Source of the DNA: an uncultured Kiritimatiellota bacterium | Lineage (GTDB): Bacteria > Verrucomicrobiota > Kiritimatiellia > RFP12 > DVOR01 | Direction of reading: 5' to 3' | NCBI GenBank assembly: GCA_944389545.1 | Contig: CALXMT010000020.1 | Coordinates: 1 to 45,037, forward strand | Length of the DNA stretch: 45,037 bases | In this document: one piece after another, positions 11,110 to 18,689 of the stretch | Position numbering within the stretch: position 1 is the stretch's first letter | How the letters are laid out: each line of letters begins with the position of its first letter | Translations under genes and position numbers: made by a program | Notes under the pieces: generated by a model | What the model was told of the DNA's origin: nothing | What the model saw: the letters and a program-made list of their open reading frames with translations, nothing else | The model's database searches: none

Positions 11110-12603
11110 TTACTTGGAGGCAAGGTAGTCGTTGATGGCCTTGGCGGCGCGGCGGCCTTCGCCCATCGCGAGGATGACCGTGGCCGCGCCCAGAACGATG
11201 TCGCCGCCGGCATAGACGCCGGGGATGGAGGTCGCCTGGTTCGCGTCCACCACGATGTGGCCCTTGCGGTCGATCTCCAGGCCATCGGTGGTCTGGGGAA
11301 TGAGGGGGTTCGAGGCGTTGCCGATGGCGATGATCACCGCGTCCATGGGCAGGGTGAACTCGGAGCCCTGGATCGGCACGGGGCTGCGGCGACCGGAGGC
11401 GTCGGGCTCGCCGAGCTCATAGCGCAGGCACTCGATGGCGTTGACCACGCCGTTCTCGTCGCCCAGGATACGCTCGATGTTGCAGAGGAACTGGAAGTTC
11501 ACACCCTCTTCCTCGGCGTGACCGACTTCCTCGGCGCGGGCGGGCATCTCGGTGCGGCTGCGGCGGTAGATGAGGTAGACCTCCTCGGCGCCGAGGCGGA
11601 AAGCCATGCGCGCGGCATCCATCGCCACGTTGCCGCCGCCGAGAACGGCAACGCGCTTGGCGGGATAGTAGGGCGTAGCGGCGTCGGCCTTGTCGTAGGC
11701 CTTCATGAGGTTCGCGCGGGTGAGGTACTCATTGGCGGAGAAGACGCCCACGAGTTCCTCGCCGGGGATGCCCATGAAGCGCGGCAGGCCCGCGCCCGTG
11801 CCCACGTAGATGGCGTCGTAGCCGTCCTTGGCCATGAGGTCATGGAGCTTGCGGGTGCGCCCGACCACGAAGTTGGGCTCCACGTCCACACCCATCGCCT
11901 TGAGGCCCTGGATTTCCTTGTCCACGATGGCCTTGGGCAGACGGAACTCGGGGATGCCGTAGACGAGCACGCCACCCGGCTTCTGGAAGGCTTCGAAGAG
12001 GGTCACGGCGTGGCCCTCACGGCGCACGTCGGCCGCCACGGTGATGCCCGAGGGGCCGGAGCCGATGACGGCGACCTTCTTGCCGGTCTCAGGCTTGACG
12101 GAGTTGTCGATGGGGGCCTCGGCCTCGTGGGCGCGCTGCCAATCAGCCACGTAGCGCTCCAGGCGGCCAATGGCGACGCTCTGGTTGACGTCCTTGTGGA
12201 TGGCGCCAACGGTGCAGAACTTCTGGCACTGGTTTTCCTGCGGGCAGACGCGGCCGCAGATGGCCGGCAGGATGCTCGTGCGACGGATGACGGCCAACGC
12301 CCCGGCGTAGTCGCCCTGCGCAATCTGATGGATGAAGCCCGGGATGTCGATGGCCACGGGGCAACCCTTCATGCAGGGGGCGTTCTTGCACTGCAGGCAA
12401 CGGCTCGCCTCGACGCGCGCCTGGACCTCAGAGTAGCCTAGCGCCACCTCGTTCATGTTGCGGCGGCGCACCGAGGGCTCCTGCACCGGCATCTCCTGTT
12501 GCGGGATGGCCGTGCGCTCCTTCGGCGAGAGCGTCTTGTCCTTGATGGCCGCCCAGGTCTCTTCCGCCCGGGCCTCAATCTCTTCCTTGGAAACAAAGCT
12601 CAT
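11110..12603 (-). CDS. nfnB: NfnB-type NADPH oxidoreductase (glutamate synthase small-subunit fold)
   Basis: A 497-residue flavoprotein of the glutamate-synthase small-subunit family, often annotated as homotetrameric glutamate synthase (GltA). The N-terminal half has two ferredoxin-like cysteine sets (CLQCKNAPCMKGCP and CGRVCPQENQCQKFC) for 4Fe-4S clusters. FAD- and NADPH-binding glycine turns follow (VIGSGPSGITVAADV, VLGGGNVAMDAARMA) and a C-terminal GDIVLGAATVI FAD motif. It follows nfnA by nine bases, the arrangement of NfnAB. That complex couples NADH and reduced ferredoxin to NADPH formation by electron bifurcation in anaerobes. The large glutamate synthase subunit is absent here, which favours the Nfn reading. 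GAGG lies about eight bases before the ATG, overlapping the nfnA stop. Confidence 0.85.
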   Translation of the reverse strand: MSFVSKEEIEARAEETWAAIKDKTLSPKERTAIPQQEMPVQEPSVRRRNMNEVALGYSEVQARVEASRCLQCKNAPCMKGCPVAIDIPGFIHQIAQGDYAGALAVIRRTSILPAICGRVCPQENQCQKFCTVGAIHKDVNQSVAIGRLERYVADWQRAHEAEAPIDNSVKPETGKKVAVIGSGPSGITVAADVRREGHAVTLFEAFQKPGGVLVYGIPEFRLPKAIVDKEIQGLKAMGVDVEPNFVVGRTRKLHDLMAKDGYDAIYVGTGAGLPRFMGIPGEELVGVFSANEYLTRANLMKAYDKADAATPYYPAKRVAVLGGGNVAMDAARMAFRLGAEEVYLIYRRSRTEMPARAEEVGHAEEEGVNFQFLCNIERILGDENGVVNAIECLRYELGEPDASGRRSPVPIQGSEFTLPMDAVIIAIGNASNPLIPQTTDGLEIDRKGHIVVDANQATSIPGVYAGGDIVLGAATVILAMGEGRRAAKAINDYLASK

Positions 12604-12612
12604 GGTGCTGCC

Positions 12613-13455
12613 TCACTTAGTCTTTTCTTCGGCCATGCGGAGGAGGTTGCAGTTTTCCTCGCGCTCGCGGGGGACGAAGGTGCGGTTGCGCTTCATCAGG
12701 TTGTCGAAGTCGACCTGGTGGGCATCAAACTCGGGACCGTCGACGCAGACGAACTTGATCTTGCCGCCGACGAGAACGCGGCAGCCGCCGCACATGCCGG
12801 TGCCGTCGATCATGATGGAGTTGAGCGAGGCGATGGTGGGCACGCCGAAGGGACGGGTGGTCTCGGCGCAGAACTTCATCATGATGGGCGGGCCGATGGT
12901 GACGCACTCATCGACCTTCTCGCGCTCGCACACTTCCTTGAGGGGCTCGGTGACGAGGGCCTTGCGGCCGTAGGAGCCGTCGTCGGTGCAGATGATGAGC
13001 TCGTCGGCGATCTTGCGCATGTCCTCTTCCATGATGAGGAGGTCTTTGTTGCGCGCGCCCATGATGACGATGACCTTGTTGCCGGCGGCCTTCATGGCCT
13101 GGGCGATGGGGTGCATCGGGGCGACGCCGATGCCGCCGCCGACGCAGACGACGGTGCCGCGCTTCTCAATGTGCGTGGGGCGACCCAGGGGGCCGAGGAA
13201 GACGGGCAGGGAATCGCCGACTTCCATCATGGCGAGCTTCTTGGTGGAGAAGCCGACGGCCTGGAAGATGATGCGCACGTCGCCCTTCACGGGGTCGGCG
13301 TCGGCGATGGTCAGCGGGATGCGCTCGCCGAACTGCTCGTCAATCTGCAGAATGATGAATTGGCCGGCCTTGCGCTCCTCGGCAATGAGGGGCGCGTGGA
13401 TCCACATCGAGTAGACCTCGGCGGACAGCTGTTCCTTTGCGACAATCGGAAACAT
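12613..13455 (-). CDS. nfnA: NfnA-type ferredoxin-NADP reductase subunit
   Basis: 280 aa, the usual NfnA length; the family is also annotated as sulfide/dihydroorotate-dehydrogenase-like FAD/NAD-binding protein. An FAD-binding barrel leads to the NAD-binding turn VCVGGGIGVAPMHPIAQAM. The C-terminus carries a cysteine set (GMCGGCRVLVGG...FVCVDGPEFD) for a 2Fe-2S cluster. Role: accepts electrons from NADH and passes them to the NfnB partner. Start ATG 13455 is set by AAAAGGAG eight bases upstream; the frame is open further to 13527 but that part overlaps the promoter. First gene of the nfnA-nfnB operon. Confidence 0.87.
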   Translation of the reverse strand: MFPIVAKEQLSAEVYSMWIHAPLIAEERKAGQFIILQIDEQFGERIPLTIADADPVKGDVRIIFQAVGFSTKKLAMMEVGDSLPVFLGPLGRPTHIEKRGTVVCVGGGIGVAPMHPIAQAMKAAGNKVIVIMGARNKDLLIMEEDMRKIADELIICTDDGSYGRKALVTEPLKEVCEREKVDECVTIGPPIMMKFCAETTRPFGVPTIASLNSIMIDGTGMCGGCRVLVGGKIKFVCVDGPEFDAHQVDFDNLMKRNRTFVPREREENCNLLRMAEEKTK

Positions 13456-13480
13456 CGTTCTCTCCTTTTGGTTGCCCATC

Positions 13481-13490
13481 ATTGTACCAC
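13481..13490 (-). promoter_or_regulatory. nfnA promoter, extended -10
   Basis: On the minus strand AATGTGGTACAAT gives a TACAAT -10 (13486-13481) with TGG before it, almost the same string as the gdhA promoter. A degenerate repeat-element end (ATATTGCCCTGGGAAG, 13504-13519) lies immediately upstream. Confidence 0.6.
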
Positions 13491-13503
13491 ATTCGCGGCG
13501 ACG

Positions 13504-13846
13504 ATATTGCCCTGGGAAGTTTTCCACGAAGACACGAAGGAACGCAAGGGCCTGGGCACTTCACCGTTCGGCCCTCCGGGCCTCACTACCGTGCCCATCC
13601 CTTGCGTTTCTAGCGTTTTCGTAGGAAGCCTCACTGGCCGTGTAGAGAAACGCAGATTTCGCAGATTCGGGCAGATTTTTGGCGTGCTAGCGCACGCTGA
13701 ACAAGGAGCACTGACACACCCCGGACAACAGAGAGCGGAGCGTGCAGGCGCAACGCGCCGAACGGTCGCGTATCGTTTTCCAATCAGCCAATCAGCGAAT
13801 CAGCCAATCAGCCGGGCGCTCTTCGAGAGCGCCCATGGGAGGGGGG
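13504..13846. repeat. Repeat mosaic upstream of the nucleotidyltransferase
   Basis: No gene is seen. Module order: an A-type core (13504-13610) running in the same direction as the copy at 16409; an ATTTCGCAGATTC-type module with a GCGTGCTAGCGCACGC hairpin (about 13650-13698); a GAGAGCGGAG tract with a truncated copy of the hairpin unit (13741-13765); and a tandem of CAATCAGC-like 8-9 mers (13779-13813) that recurs at 40731-40766. Confidence 0.7.
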
Positions 13847-13876
13847 TTGCGGGATGAGGGGGAGGTGCGGTATACT
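13847..13876 (+). promoter_or_regulatory. Promoter of the nucleotidyltransferase gene
   Basis: TTGCGG at 13847-13852, an 18-base spacer and TATACT at 13871-13876. This is one of the few promoters in the window with a recognisable -35 and no TGn extension. Confidence 0.6.
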
Positions 13877-13911
13877 AAAGCAGTCGTTTCAACCTACACG
13901 AAGGAACAAAC

Positions 13912-14832
13912 ATGAACAAGAAACCGACGCTTTTGATTCTGGCCGCTGGCATGGGCAGCCGTTATGGCGGGCTCAAGCAGATTGATTCCGTGGGCCCCTC
14001 CGGCGAGACCATCATGGATTACTCCATCTATGACGCCATCCGCGCGGGCTTCGACAAAATCGTCTTCATCATTCGCCACGACTTCGAGGAAGCCTTCCGC
14101 GAAAAGATCGTCGCGAAGTACGAAGGCAAGATCAAGATCGAGCTCGCCTTCCAGGACCCGCTCGACCTGCCCGCCGGCTGCACCTTCCCCGAAGGCCGCG
14201 AGAAGCCCTGGGGCACCGCCCACGCCATCCGCTCCGCCCGTAAGGTGATTGACGCGCCCTTCGCCGCCATCAACGCGGACGACTTCTATGGCGCGGACGC
14301 CTTCAAGCGCCTGGCGGAATTCCTCTCCAACGTCGACACCGAGGCCCGCCCAAAGCGTTTCGCGATGGTCGGATACCGTCTGGACCAGACCCTCTCCGAC
14401 AACGGCTCCGTGGCCCGCGGCATCTGCGACGTCGCCCCCGACGGCAAGCTCCTGGGCGTCACCGAGATGACCAAGATCGCCAAGAAGCCAGACGGCGCCA
14501 TCCAGAACGAGGAAGACCCCGCCAACCCCGTGCCGCTCAAGGGCGACAGCCGCGTCTCGCTCAACCTCTGGGGCTTCACCCCCGCCCTCTTCGATGGCAT
14601 GGAGGAGCGTTTCGCCGAGTGGTTCCACGCTCACGAGGGCCAGCTCAAGGCCGAGTGGTACATCCCCTTCTATGTCGATGAGCTCGTCAAGGAAGGCCAG
14701 GCCACCGTGGACGTTCTCCCCACCGACAGCACGTGGTTCGGCGTGACCTACCGCGACGACAAGCCCATCGTGGTCGAGGCCATCAAGAAGCTCGTCGCCG
14801 CCGGCGAGTATCCCGCCAAGCTCTGGGCCTAA
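13912..14832 (+). CDS. Nucleotidyltransferase family protein
   Basis: A 306-residue cytoplasmic sugar-1-phosphate nucleotidyltransferase-like protein. The N-terminus has the nucleotide-binding signature LILAAGMGSRYGGLKQ, and NADDFYG is the metal-binding Asp motif typical of this fold. There is no C-terminal left-handed helix domain, so it is not a GlmU. The real substrate cannot be read from sequence; enzymes of this kind activate sugars or polyol/choline phosphates for glycan synthesis, which would fit the glycan locus elsewhere in the window. GAAGGA lies six bases before the ATG. Single-gene unit with its own promoter and terminator. Confidence 0.85.
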   Translation: MNKKPTLLILAAGMGSRYGGLKQIDSVGPSGETIMDYSIYDAIRAGFDKIVFIIRHDFEEAFREKIVAKYEGKIKIELAFQDPLDLPAGCTFPEGREKPWGTAHAIRSARKVIDAPFAAINADDFYGADAFKRLAEFLSNVDTEARPKRFAMVGYRLDQTLSDNGSVARGICDVAPDGKLLGVTEMTKIAKKPDGAIQNEEDPANPVPLKGDSRVSLNLWGFTPALFDGMEERFAEWFHAHEGQLKAEWYIPFYVDELVKEGQATVDVLPTDSTWFGVTYRDDKPIVVEAIKKLVAAGEYPAKLWA

Positions 14833-14851
14833 GCGACCCTCCGCTTCACCA

Positions 14852-14887
14852 CAAAAGGGGATGGGCTCCGGCCCATCCCCCTTTTTC
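14852..14887 (+). terminator. Terminator of the nucleotidyltransferase gene
   Basis: AAAAGGGGATGGGC (14853-14866), loop TCCG, then GCCCATCCCC and CTTTTT. A stem of at least ten pairs with a T-run, 20 bases past the stop. Confidence 0.9.
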
Positions 14888-14889
14888 GT

Positions 14890-15280
14890 GTCTCCACGAA
14901 AACACGAAGGAACGCAAGGGCCTGGGCACAAGGGGCGCTGTTGCGCCCCAGAGAACGGAGAACAGAGAACGGAGAACGGAACGCCCCTGCGGGGCGACAG
15001 GCGAAGTCGTAAACAAGGTTGCCCACCTAGTGGTCCTAATCGCCCTAGTAGTTCTATCGCGTCATGTTATGGCACGTCGCAGACGTGCCTGCGGGTGCAG
15101 GGGGTGTTTCCCCCTGCCGGGGTGTGGGGCGGCGCCCCACACCTACCAATCCATCAAATATCCTTTGTGCCCTTTGTGTCCGTTGTGATTCCCAAAACAA
15201 ACTGGCAGTCCTTCTCTGTGTTCCTCTGTTTTCCTCTGTTCCCCTCTGTGTCTACAAAACTTCCCCGGACACTATTGAGA
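14890..15280. repeat. Repeat mosaic (A core, purine tract, D module)
   Basis: No gene is seen. In order: the start of an A core (14893-14931) joined directly to a purine-tract module (GGGGCGC hairpin, AGAGAACGGAGAACAG tract, GCCCCTGCGGGGC, to about 15010); an intact D module (15071-15212, beginning GGCACGTCGCAGACGTGCC and ending CTGGCAGTCC); a TCCTCTGTT-type pyrimidine stretch; and a reversed element end TTCCCCGGACACTATTG at 15261-15277. Confidence 0.7.
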
Positions 15281-15302
15281 TTACGGGGAGGTGTGATAGA
15301 AT
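15275..15302 (+). promoter_or_regulatory. Promoter of the metallophosphoesterase gene
   Basis: TTGAGA (15275-15280), 16-base spacer, TAGAAT (15297-15302) with TGA before it. The -35 starts within the end of a dispersed repeat. The -10 ends only 11 bases before the ATG at 15314, so the leader can be only a few bases long. Confidence 0.55.
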
Positions 15303-15313
15303 AGCGCGCCGTT

Positions 15314-16402
15314 ATGATGCCGATCAATCTGTTTTGTTCGTTGCTGGCGATTCTGGTGACACTGGGGCCTGTGGCCAAGCTGGGGTTGCCACGCTGGGCG
15401 GTGGCGCTTGTGGGGTTGGCCTTGGTGGGTCTGGCCCAGCAGGTCATCGTCCACCGGGTTTTCCAGGCCTCAGTGATGTCCCCGGATGGAATGCCCCTTT
15501 GGTTGGAGGCGGTGCTTCTGTGGGGCACGGCCTTCCTGATTGCGACCGGTGCGCTGACAATCCTGTGGTGGGTGGCGCACTGGTGCCACCTGGCGGTCCC
15601 CGGATGGGTGCCGCTCGCGATTGGCGCGGCGTTGGCCTTCACCTTCCTCTATCTGGGGGAACGTCTGCCGACGGTGAAGGAACGCGAGGCCGTCCTGTCC
15701 GGTTTGCCGGCGGAGGCCGACGGCCTGCGTGTGGCCGTCTTGGCCGACGTGCACATCGATTCTTGGCGCGGACGCGACTGGTGCGAACGCTTGGTGGCGC
15801 GCGTGAACGCGGCCAAGCCCGACCTCATCCTCTTCACGGGGGACCAAGCGGACGGCCCGCTGGCCTTGCGCCGGGAGGACATCGCCCCGCTGGCAAAGTT
15901 GGAGGCGCCGCGCGGCAAGTTCCTCATCTCCGGCAATCACGAGCATTATTTCGAGACCGAGGCCTACCTGAAGGAATACGAGCGCCTGGGCATCACCCTG
16001 TTGGAAGGGCGCGCGCAGGAGGCCGCCGGACTGTGGCTGGTGGGTCTGCCGGATGGACGTTCCCTCACCCGGGCCGACGCGGCCGAACGGCAGTTGTGCG
16101 CCTTGATGGCGCAGGCGCCCGAGGAGGCCTTCCCCGTGCTCTTGGTGCACAAGCCCGGAATCGCGCCGGTGGCGGACGAACTGGGCGTGAAACTGCAACT
16201 CTCCGGCCACACGCATGGCGGACAACTGCCCGGGGTGGCGAGCCTCATCGCCCGCTACAACCGTGGCTTCGTCCGCGGATGGTATGACCTGCCCCAAGGT
16301 ATGCGCCTCTTCGTCGCACCCGGCACGGGTGTTTGGCTGGGCTTCCCCTACCGCCTCTATCCCTCCGAAATCACCCTGCTCACCCTACGCCGCGGCACCT
16401 AA
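15314..16402 (+). CDS. Membrane-anchored metallophosphoesterase
   Basis: A 362-residue member of the calcineurin-like phosphoesterase superfamily, YkuE/YaeI type. Three to four hydrophobic segments fill the first 115 residues. The metal-binding motifs follow in order: VLADVHIDSW (DxH), LFTGDQADGP (GDxxD), ISGNHEHYF (GNHE) and LSGHTHGGQLP (GHxH). YkuE/YaeI-like enzymes are linked to cleavage of lipid-linked phosphates such as UDP-diacylglucosamine, but the substrate here is unknown. The catalytic side should face the cytoplasm or periplasm depending on topology. ATG 15314 or the adjacent ATG 15317 is used; no ribosome-binding site fits in the very short leader. Confidence 0.87.
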   Translation: MMPINLFCSLLAILVTLGPVAKLGLPRWAVALVGLALVGLAQQVIVHRVFQASVMSPDGMPLWLEAVLLWGTAFLIATGALTILWWVAHWCHLAVPGWVPLAIGAALAFTFLYLGERLPTVKEREAVLSGLPAEADGLRVAVLADVHIDSWRGRDWCERLVARVNAAKPDLILFTGDQADGPLALRREDIAPLAKLEAPRGKFLISGNHEHYFETEAYLKEYERLGITLLEGRAQEAAGLWLVGLPDGRSLTRADAAERQLCALMAQAPEEAFPVLLVHKPGIAPVADELGVKLQLSGHTHGGQLPGVASLIARYNRGFVRGWYDLPQGMRLFVAPGTGVWLGFPYRLYPSEITLLTLRRGT

Positions 16403-16408
16403 CCGCCA

Positions 16409-16795
16409 GGGAAGTTTTCCACGAAGACACAAAAGGAACGCAAGGGCCTGGGCACTTCACCGTTCGGCCCTGCGGGCCTCACTACCGTGCCCATCCCTCG
16501 CGTTTCTCTTGTTTTTCAGGAAACCCCATCCTACCTACCTTGGCACGTCGCAGACGTGCCTGCGGGTGCAGGGGGTGTTTTCCCCTGCCGGGGTGTGGGG
16601 CAGCGCCCCACATCTACCAATCCATCGAATATCCTTTGTGCCCTTAGCCGTGGAAGGTTTGTCGCTTCGCGCCTGCACGGTGTCCGTTGTGATTCCCAAA
16701 ACAAACTGGCAGTCCTGCGTGCGGTAGCACGCCCTTAATCTGCTCAAAATCTGCGGAATCTGCGGTTCCTTTCGTGTCTTTGTGGAGACCTCCCG
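16409..16795. repeat. Repeat mosaic (A core, D module carrying a nested hairpin unit)
   Basis: No gene is seen. An A core (16409-16520) is followed by a second D module (16542-16716) nearly identical to 15071-15212, except that 16646-16680 holds an extra 34-35 bp hairpin unit in place of two bases. Then comes the GCGTGCGGTAGCACGC hairpin with ATCTGCGGAATCTGCGG (to about 16770), as at 10929-11001. The right end reads CTTTCGTGTCTTTGTGG, reversed element-end sequence. Confidence 0.75.
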
Positions 16796-17200
16796 TCACT
16801 CCATGGGGACGGCGCGGCGGGCGGCCTTCTTGGCGGCGTGTTTGGATTTGTCGTCGAGCATGCGGGCCTTTTGGCGGCGGGAACGACGACGCTTCTGACG
16901 GCGGATCTTTTCGCGTTCCTGCTGACGGGCGGAGCGCTCGCCGTCACGGACTTCCAAAATACGTTCGGCAAGGGCGCGGCGGGCCAGCCAACGGTTGTCC
17001 TCACGGGAACGCGAGGCCTGCACCTTGACGCAAAGGCCGGTGGGCACGTGCGTCAGACGGACGGCGGAGGAAGTCTTGTTGATTTTCTGCCCACCCGAGC
17101 CGGAGCCCAAGACAAACTGTTCGCGCAGGTCGGCCTCGCCCATGCCCGCACGCTTCATGAGGGCTTGGATGGCTTCGATGGTGCTTGGCGCGAGGGGCAT
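16796..17200 (-). CDS. Release-factor-like ribosome rescue protein (GGQ domain)
   Basis: A 134-residue protein with the peptidyl-tRNA hydrolysing GGQ loop (GSGSGGQKINKT) and the RF-type SAVRLTHVPTG strand, but without the codon-recognition domain of RF1/RF2. A very basic C-terminal tail (RRQKRRRSRRQK...KKAARR) could enter the mRNA channel or bind rRNA, as in ArfB and the mitochondrial C12orf65 type. The VRLTHVPTG sequence looks more like the RF1/RF2-derived branch than E. coli ArfB. Expected role: freeing peptides from ribosomes stalled without a stop codon. It follows thiC by 86 bases on the same strand, separated by a hairpin; no ribosome-binding site is obvious. Confidence 0.82.
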   Translation of the reverse strand: MPLAPSTIEAIQALMKRAGMGEADLREQFVLGSGSGGQKINKTSSAVRLTHVPTGLCVKVQASRSREDNRWLARRALAERILEVRDGERSARQQEREKIRRQKRRRSRRQKARMLDDKSKHAAKKAARRAVPME

Positions 17201-17231
17201 AGGTGGCGAAAGATTGGGCTTCCAAAAGGTC

Positions 17232-17249
17232 GGCGCCCCGAAGGGCGCC
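17232..17249 (-). other. Hairpin after thiC
   Basis: GGCGCCC with a CGAA loop (TTCG on the minus strand) and GGGCGCC. On the minus strand it is followed by GACCTTTTGG, so it may be a weak terminator or attenuate transcription into the release-factor-like gene. Confidence 0.4.
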
Positions 17250-17286
17250 TTGTTTCACAACGCCGGATGGTGGGCGGTCAACCCGC

Positions 17287-18603
17287 TCACAGGCCCTGAC
17301 GCATACGCTTGGTGGTGCGGACGGCGCAGAAAGCCTTGCCGCACATCGAGCAGTGGTCGTCCTTGGCATCGGCGCCGTTCTCGGCGCGCGTGCGGAGCCA
17401 ACGCTCGCGGGCGGCGCAGGGATCGATGGCGAGGTCGAACTGGGCGTTCCAGTCGAAGTCGTAGCGGGCCTGCGCCATCTTGTCGTCGCGTTCACGCGCG
17501 CCGGGGAGGCCGCGGGCGACGTCGCCGGCATGGGCGGCGATGAGGTAGGCCACGCACCCCTGGTGAACCTCGTTGGCGTCGGGGAGGCCGAGGTGCTCGG
17601 CGGGCGTGACGTAGCAGAGGAGGCTGGCGCCGTAGGTGGCGGCGGCGGTGGCGCCGATGGCCGAGACGATGTGGTCGTAGGCCGGGGCGATGTCGGTGAC
17701 GACGGGGCCGAGGACGTAGAAGGGTGCGCCATCGCAGAGTTCCTGCTCGCGCTCCATGTTCATCTGGACCTCGTTGAAGGGGATGTGGCCGGGGCCTTCG
17801 ACCATGGCCTGCACGCCGCGCTCGCGGCAACGGCGGACGAGTTCGCCCAGGACGGAGAGCTCGGCGAACTGCGCGGCGTCACTGGCGTCGGCCAGGCAGC
17901 CGGGACGGAGGCCGTCGCCGAGGGAGACGGTGACGTCGTGCTCGGCGAGGATGTCCATCACCTCGTCCCAGTGGGTATAGAGCGGGTTTTCGGCGTCGTG
18001 GCTGCGCATCCACTCGGCCATGATGGCGCCGCCGCGGGAGACGATGCCCATCTTGCGGCCATCGGTGAGCGGCAGGTGCTTGCGGAGAAGCCCGGCGTGG
18101 AGCGTCATGAAGTCGACGCCCTGCTCGGCCTGTTCGCGGATGACCTGCAGGAGATAGGCCGGGTCCATCACAGGGATGTCGCCGTCGAGGCGGGAGATGG
18201 TCTCGTAAATCGGCACAGTGCCGAGGGGGGCGGGGGAGTGGTCGAGCATGCCCTGGCGGATGTCGCGGAGCTCGGCGCGGATTTCCTCGGCGCCCTTGCC
18301 CGTGCCGACGGAGAGATCCATGACGAACTGGGCGCCCGCATCGAGGGCCACCTGGAGCTTGACAAGTTCATCGCCCTTGCCCGAACGCGTGGGGGAGCGG
18401 CCCAGGTTCGCGTTGATCTTGGTGGAAAAGAGTCGGCCGACGCCGGTGGGCTTGACGCCCTTGTGGGCGGGATTGAGCGGAATGACGGCATGGCCCGCGG
18501 CGACGGCCTCGCGCACGGCCTCGGGCGTCACGCGCTCCTCGGCGGCGACGGCGCGCATGGCCTCGGTGATGATTCCTTGACGGGCGGCTTGCAACTGTGT
18601 CAT
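17287..18603 (-). CDS. thiC: Phosphomethylpyrimidine synthase
   Basis: Radical SAM enzyme that converts aminoimidazole ribotide to hydroxymethylpyrimidine phosphate for thiamine. 438 aa, the short form without the long N-terminal domain of the E. coli type. The C-terminus has the special CxxCxxxxC cluster motif (CSMCGKAFC). Other family blocks: VGTGKGAEEIR, TLHAGLL, SRGGAIMAEWM, VSLGDGLRPGC and VEGPGHIPFNE. Start ATG 18603 is set by AAAGGA six bases upstream; the frame is open further upstream through the promoter. There is no room for a TPP riboswitch in the 86 bases shared with divergent argG, and none is seen. Confidence 0.95.
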   Translation of the reverse strand: MTQLQAARQGIITEAMRAVAAEERVTPEAVREAVAAGHAVIPLNPAHKGVKPTGVGRLFSTKINANLGRSPTRSGKGDELVKLQVALDAGAQFVMDLSVGTGKGAEEIRAELRDIRQGMLDHSPAPLGTVPIYETISRLDGDIPVMDPAYLLQVIREQAEQGVDFMTLHAGLLRKHLPLTDGRKMGIVSRGGAIMAEWMRSHDAENPLYTHWDEVMDILAEHDVTVSLGDGLRPGCLADASDAAQFAELSVLGELVRRCRERGVQAMVEGPGHIPFNEVQMNMEREQELCDGAPFYVLGPVVTDIAPAYDHIVSAIGATAAATYGASLLCYVTPAEHLGLPDANEVHQGCVAYLIAAHAGDVARGLPGARERDDKMAQARYDFDWNAQFDLAIDPCAARERWLRTRAENGADAKDDHCSMCGKAFCAVRTTKRMRQGL

Positions 18604-18631
18604 GGCGGTCCTTTCTTCGCTGAACGCGCAT

Positions 18632-18653
18632 AGTATAGCAAATGTGGTATACT
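18632..18653. promoter_or_regulatory. Overlapping divergent promoters of thiC and argG
   Basis: Two extended -10 boxes face away from each other: TGC-TATACT for thiC on the minus strand (18637-18632) and TGG-TATACT for argG on the plus strand (18648-18653). Only ten bases separate them, and together they form an inverted repeat AGTATA...TATACT. Each polymerase footprint would cover the other -10, so the two promoters should exclude one another. Confidence 0.65.
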
Positions 18654-18689
18654 GTGCGGCGATTTCAACCCTGAATGGAGTGATTGACA

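Noticed and set aside
13779-13813. CAATCAGC tandem as a possible CRISPR or iteron array
   Set aside because: Units are 8-9 bases without spacers, occur as a short tract beside other repeats, and lack any cas or rep gene.
15064-16287. A 407-codon plus-strand frame
   Set aside because: Starts in repeat DNA and then runs out of frame through the metallophosphoesterase gene.
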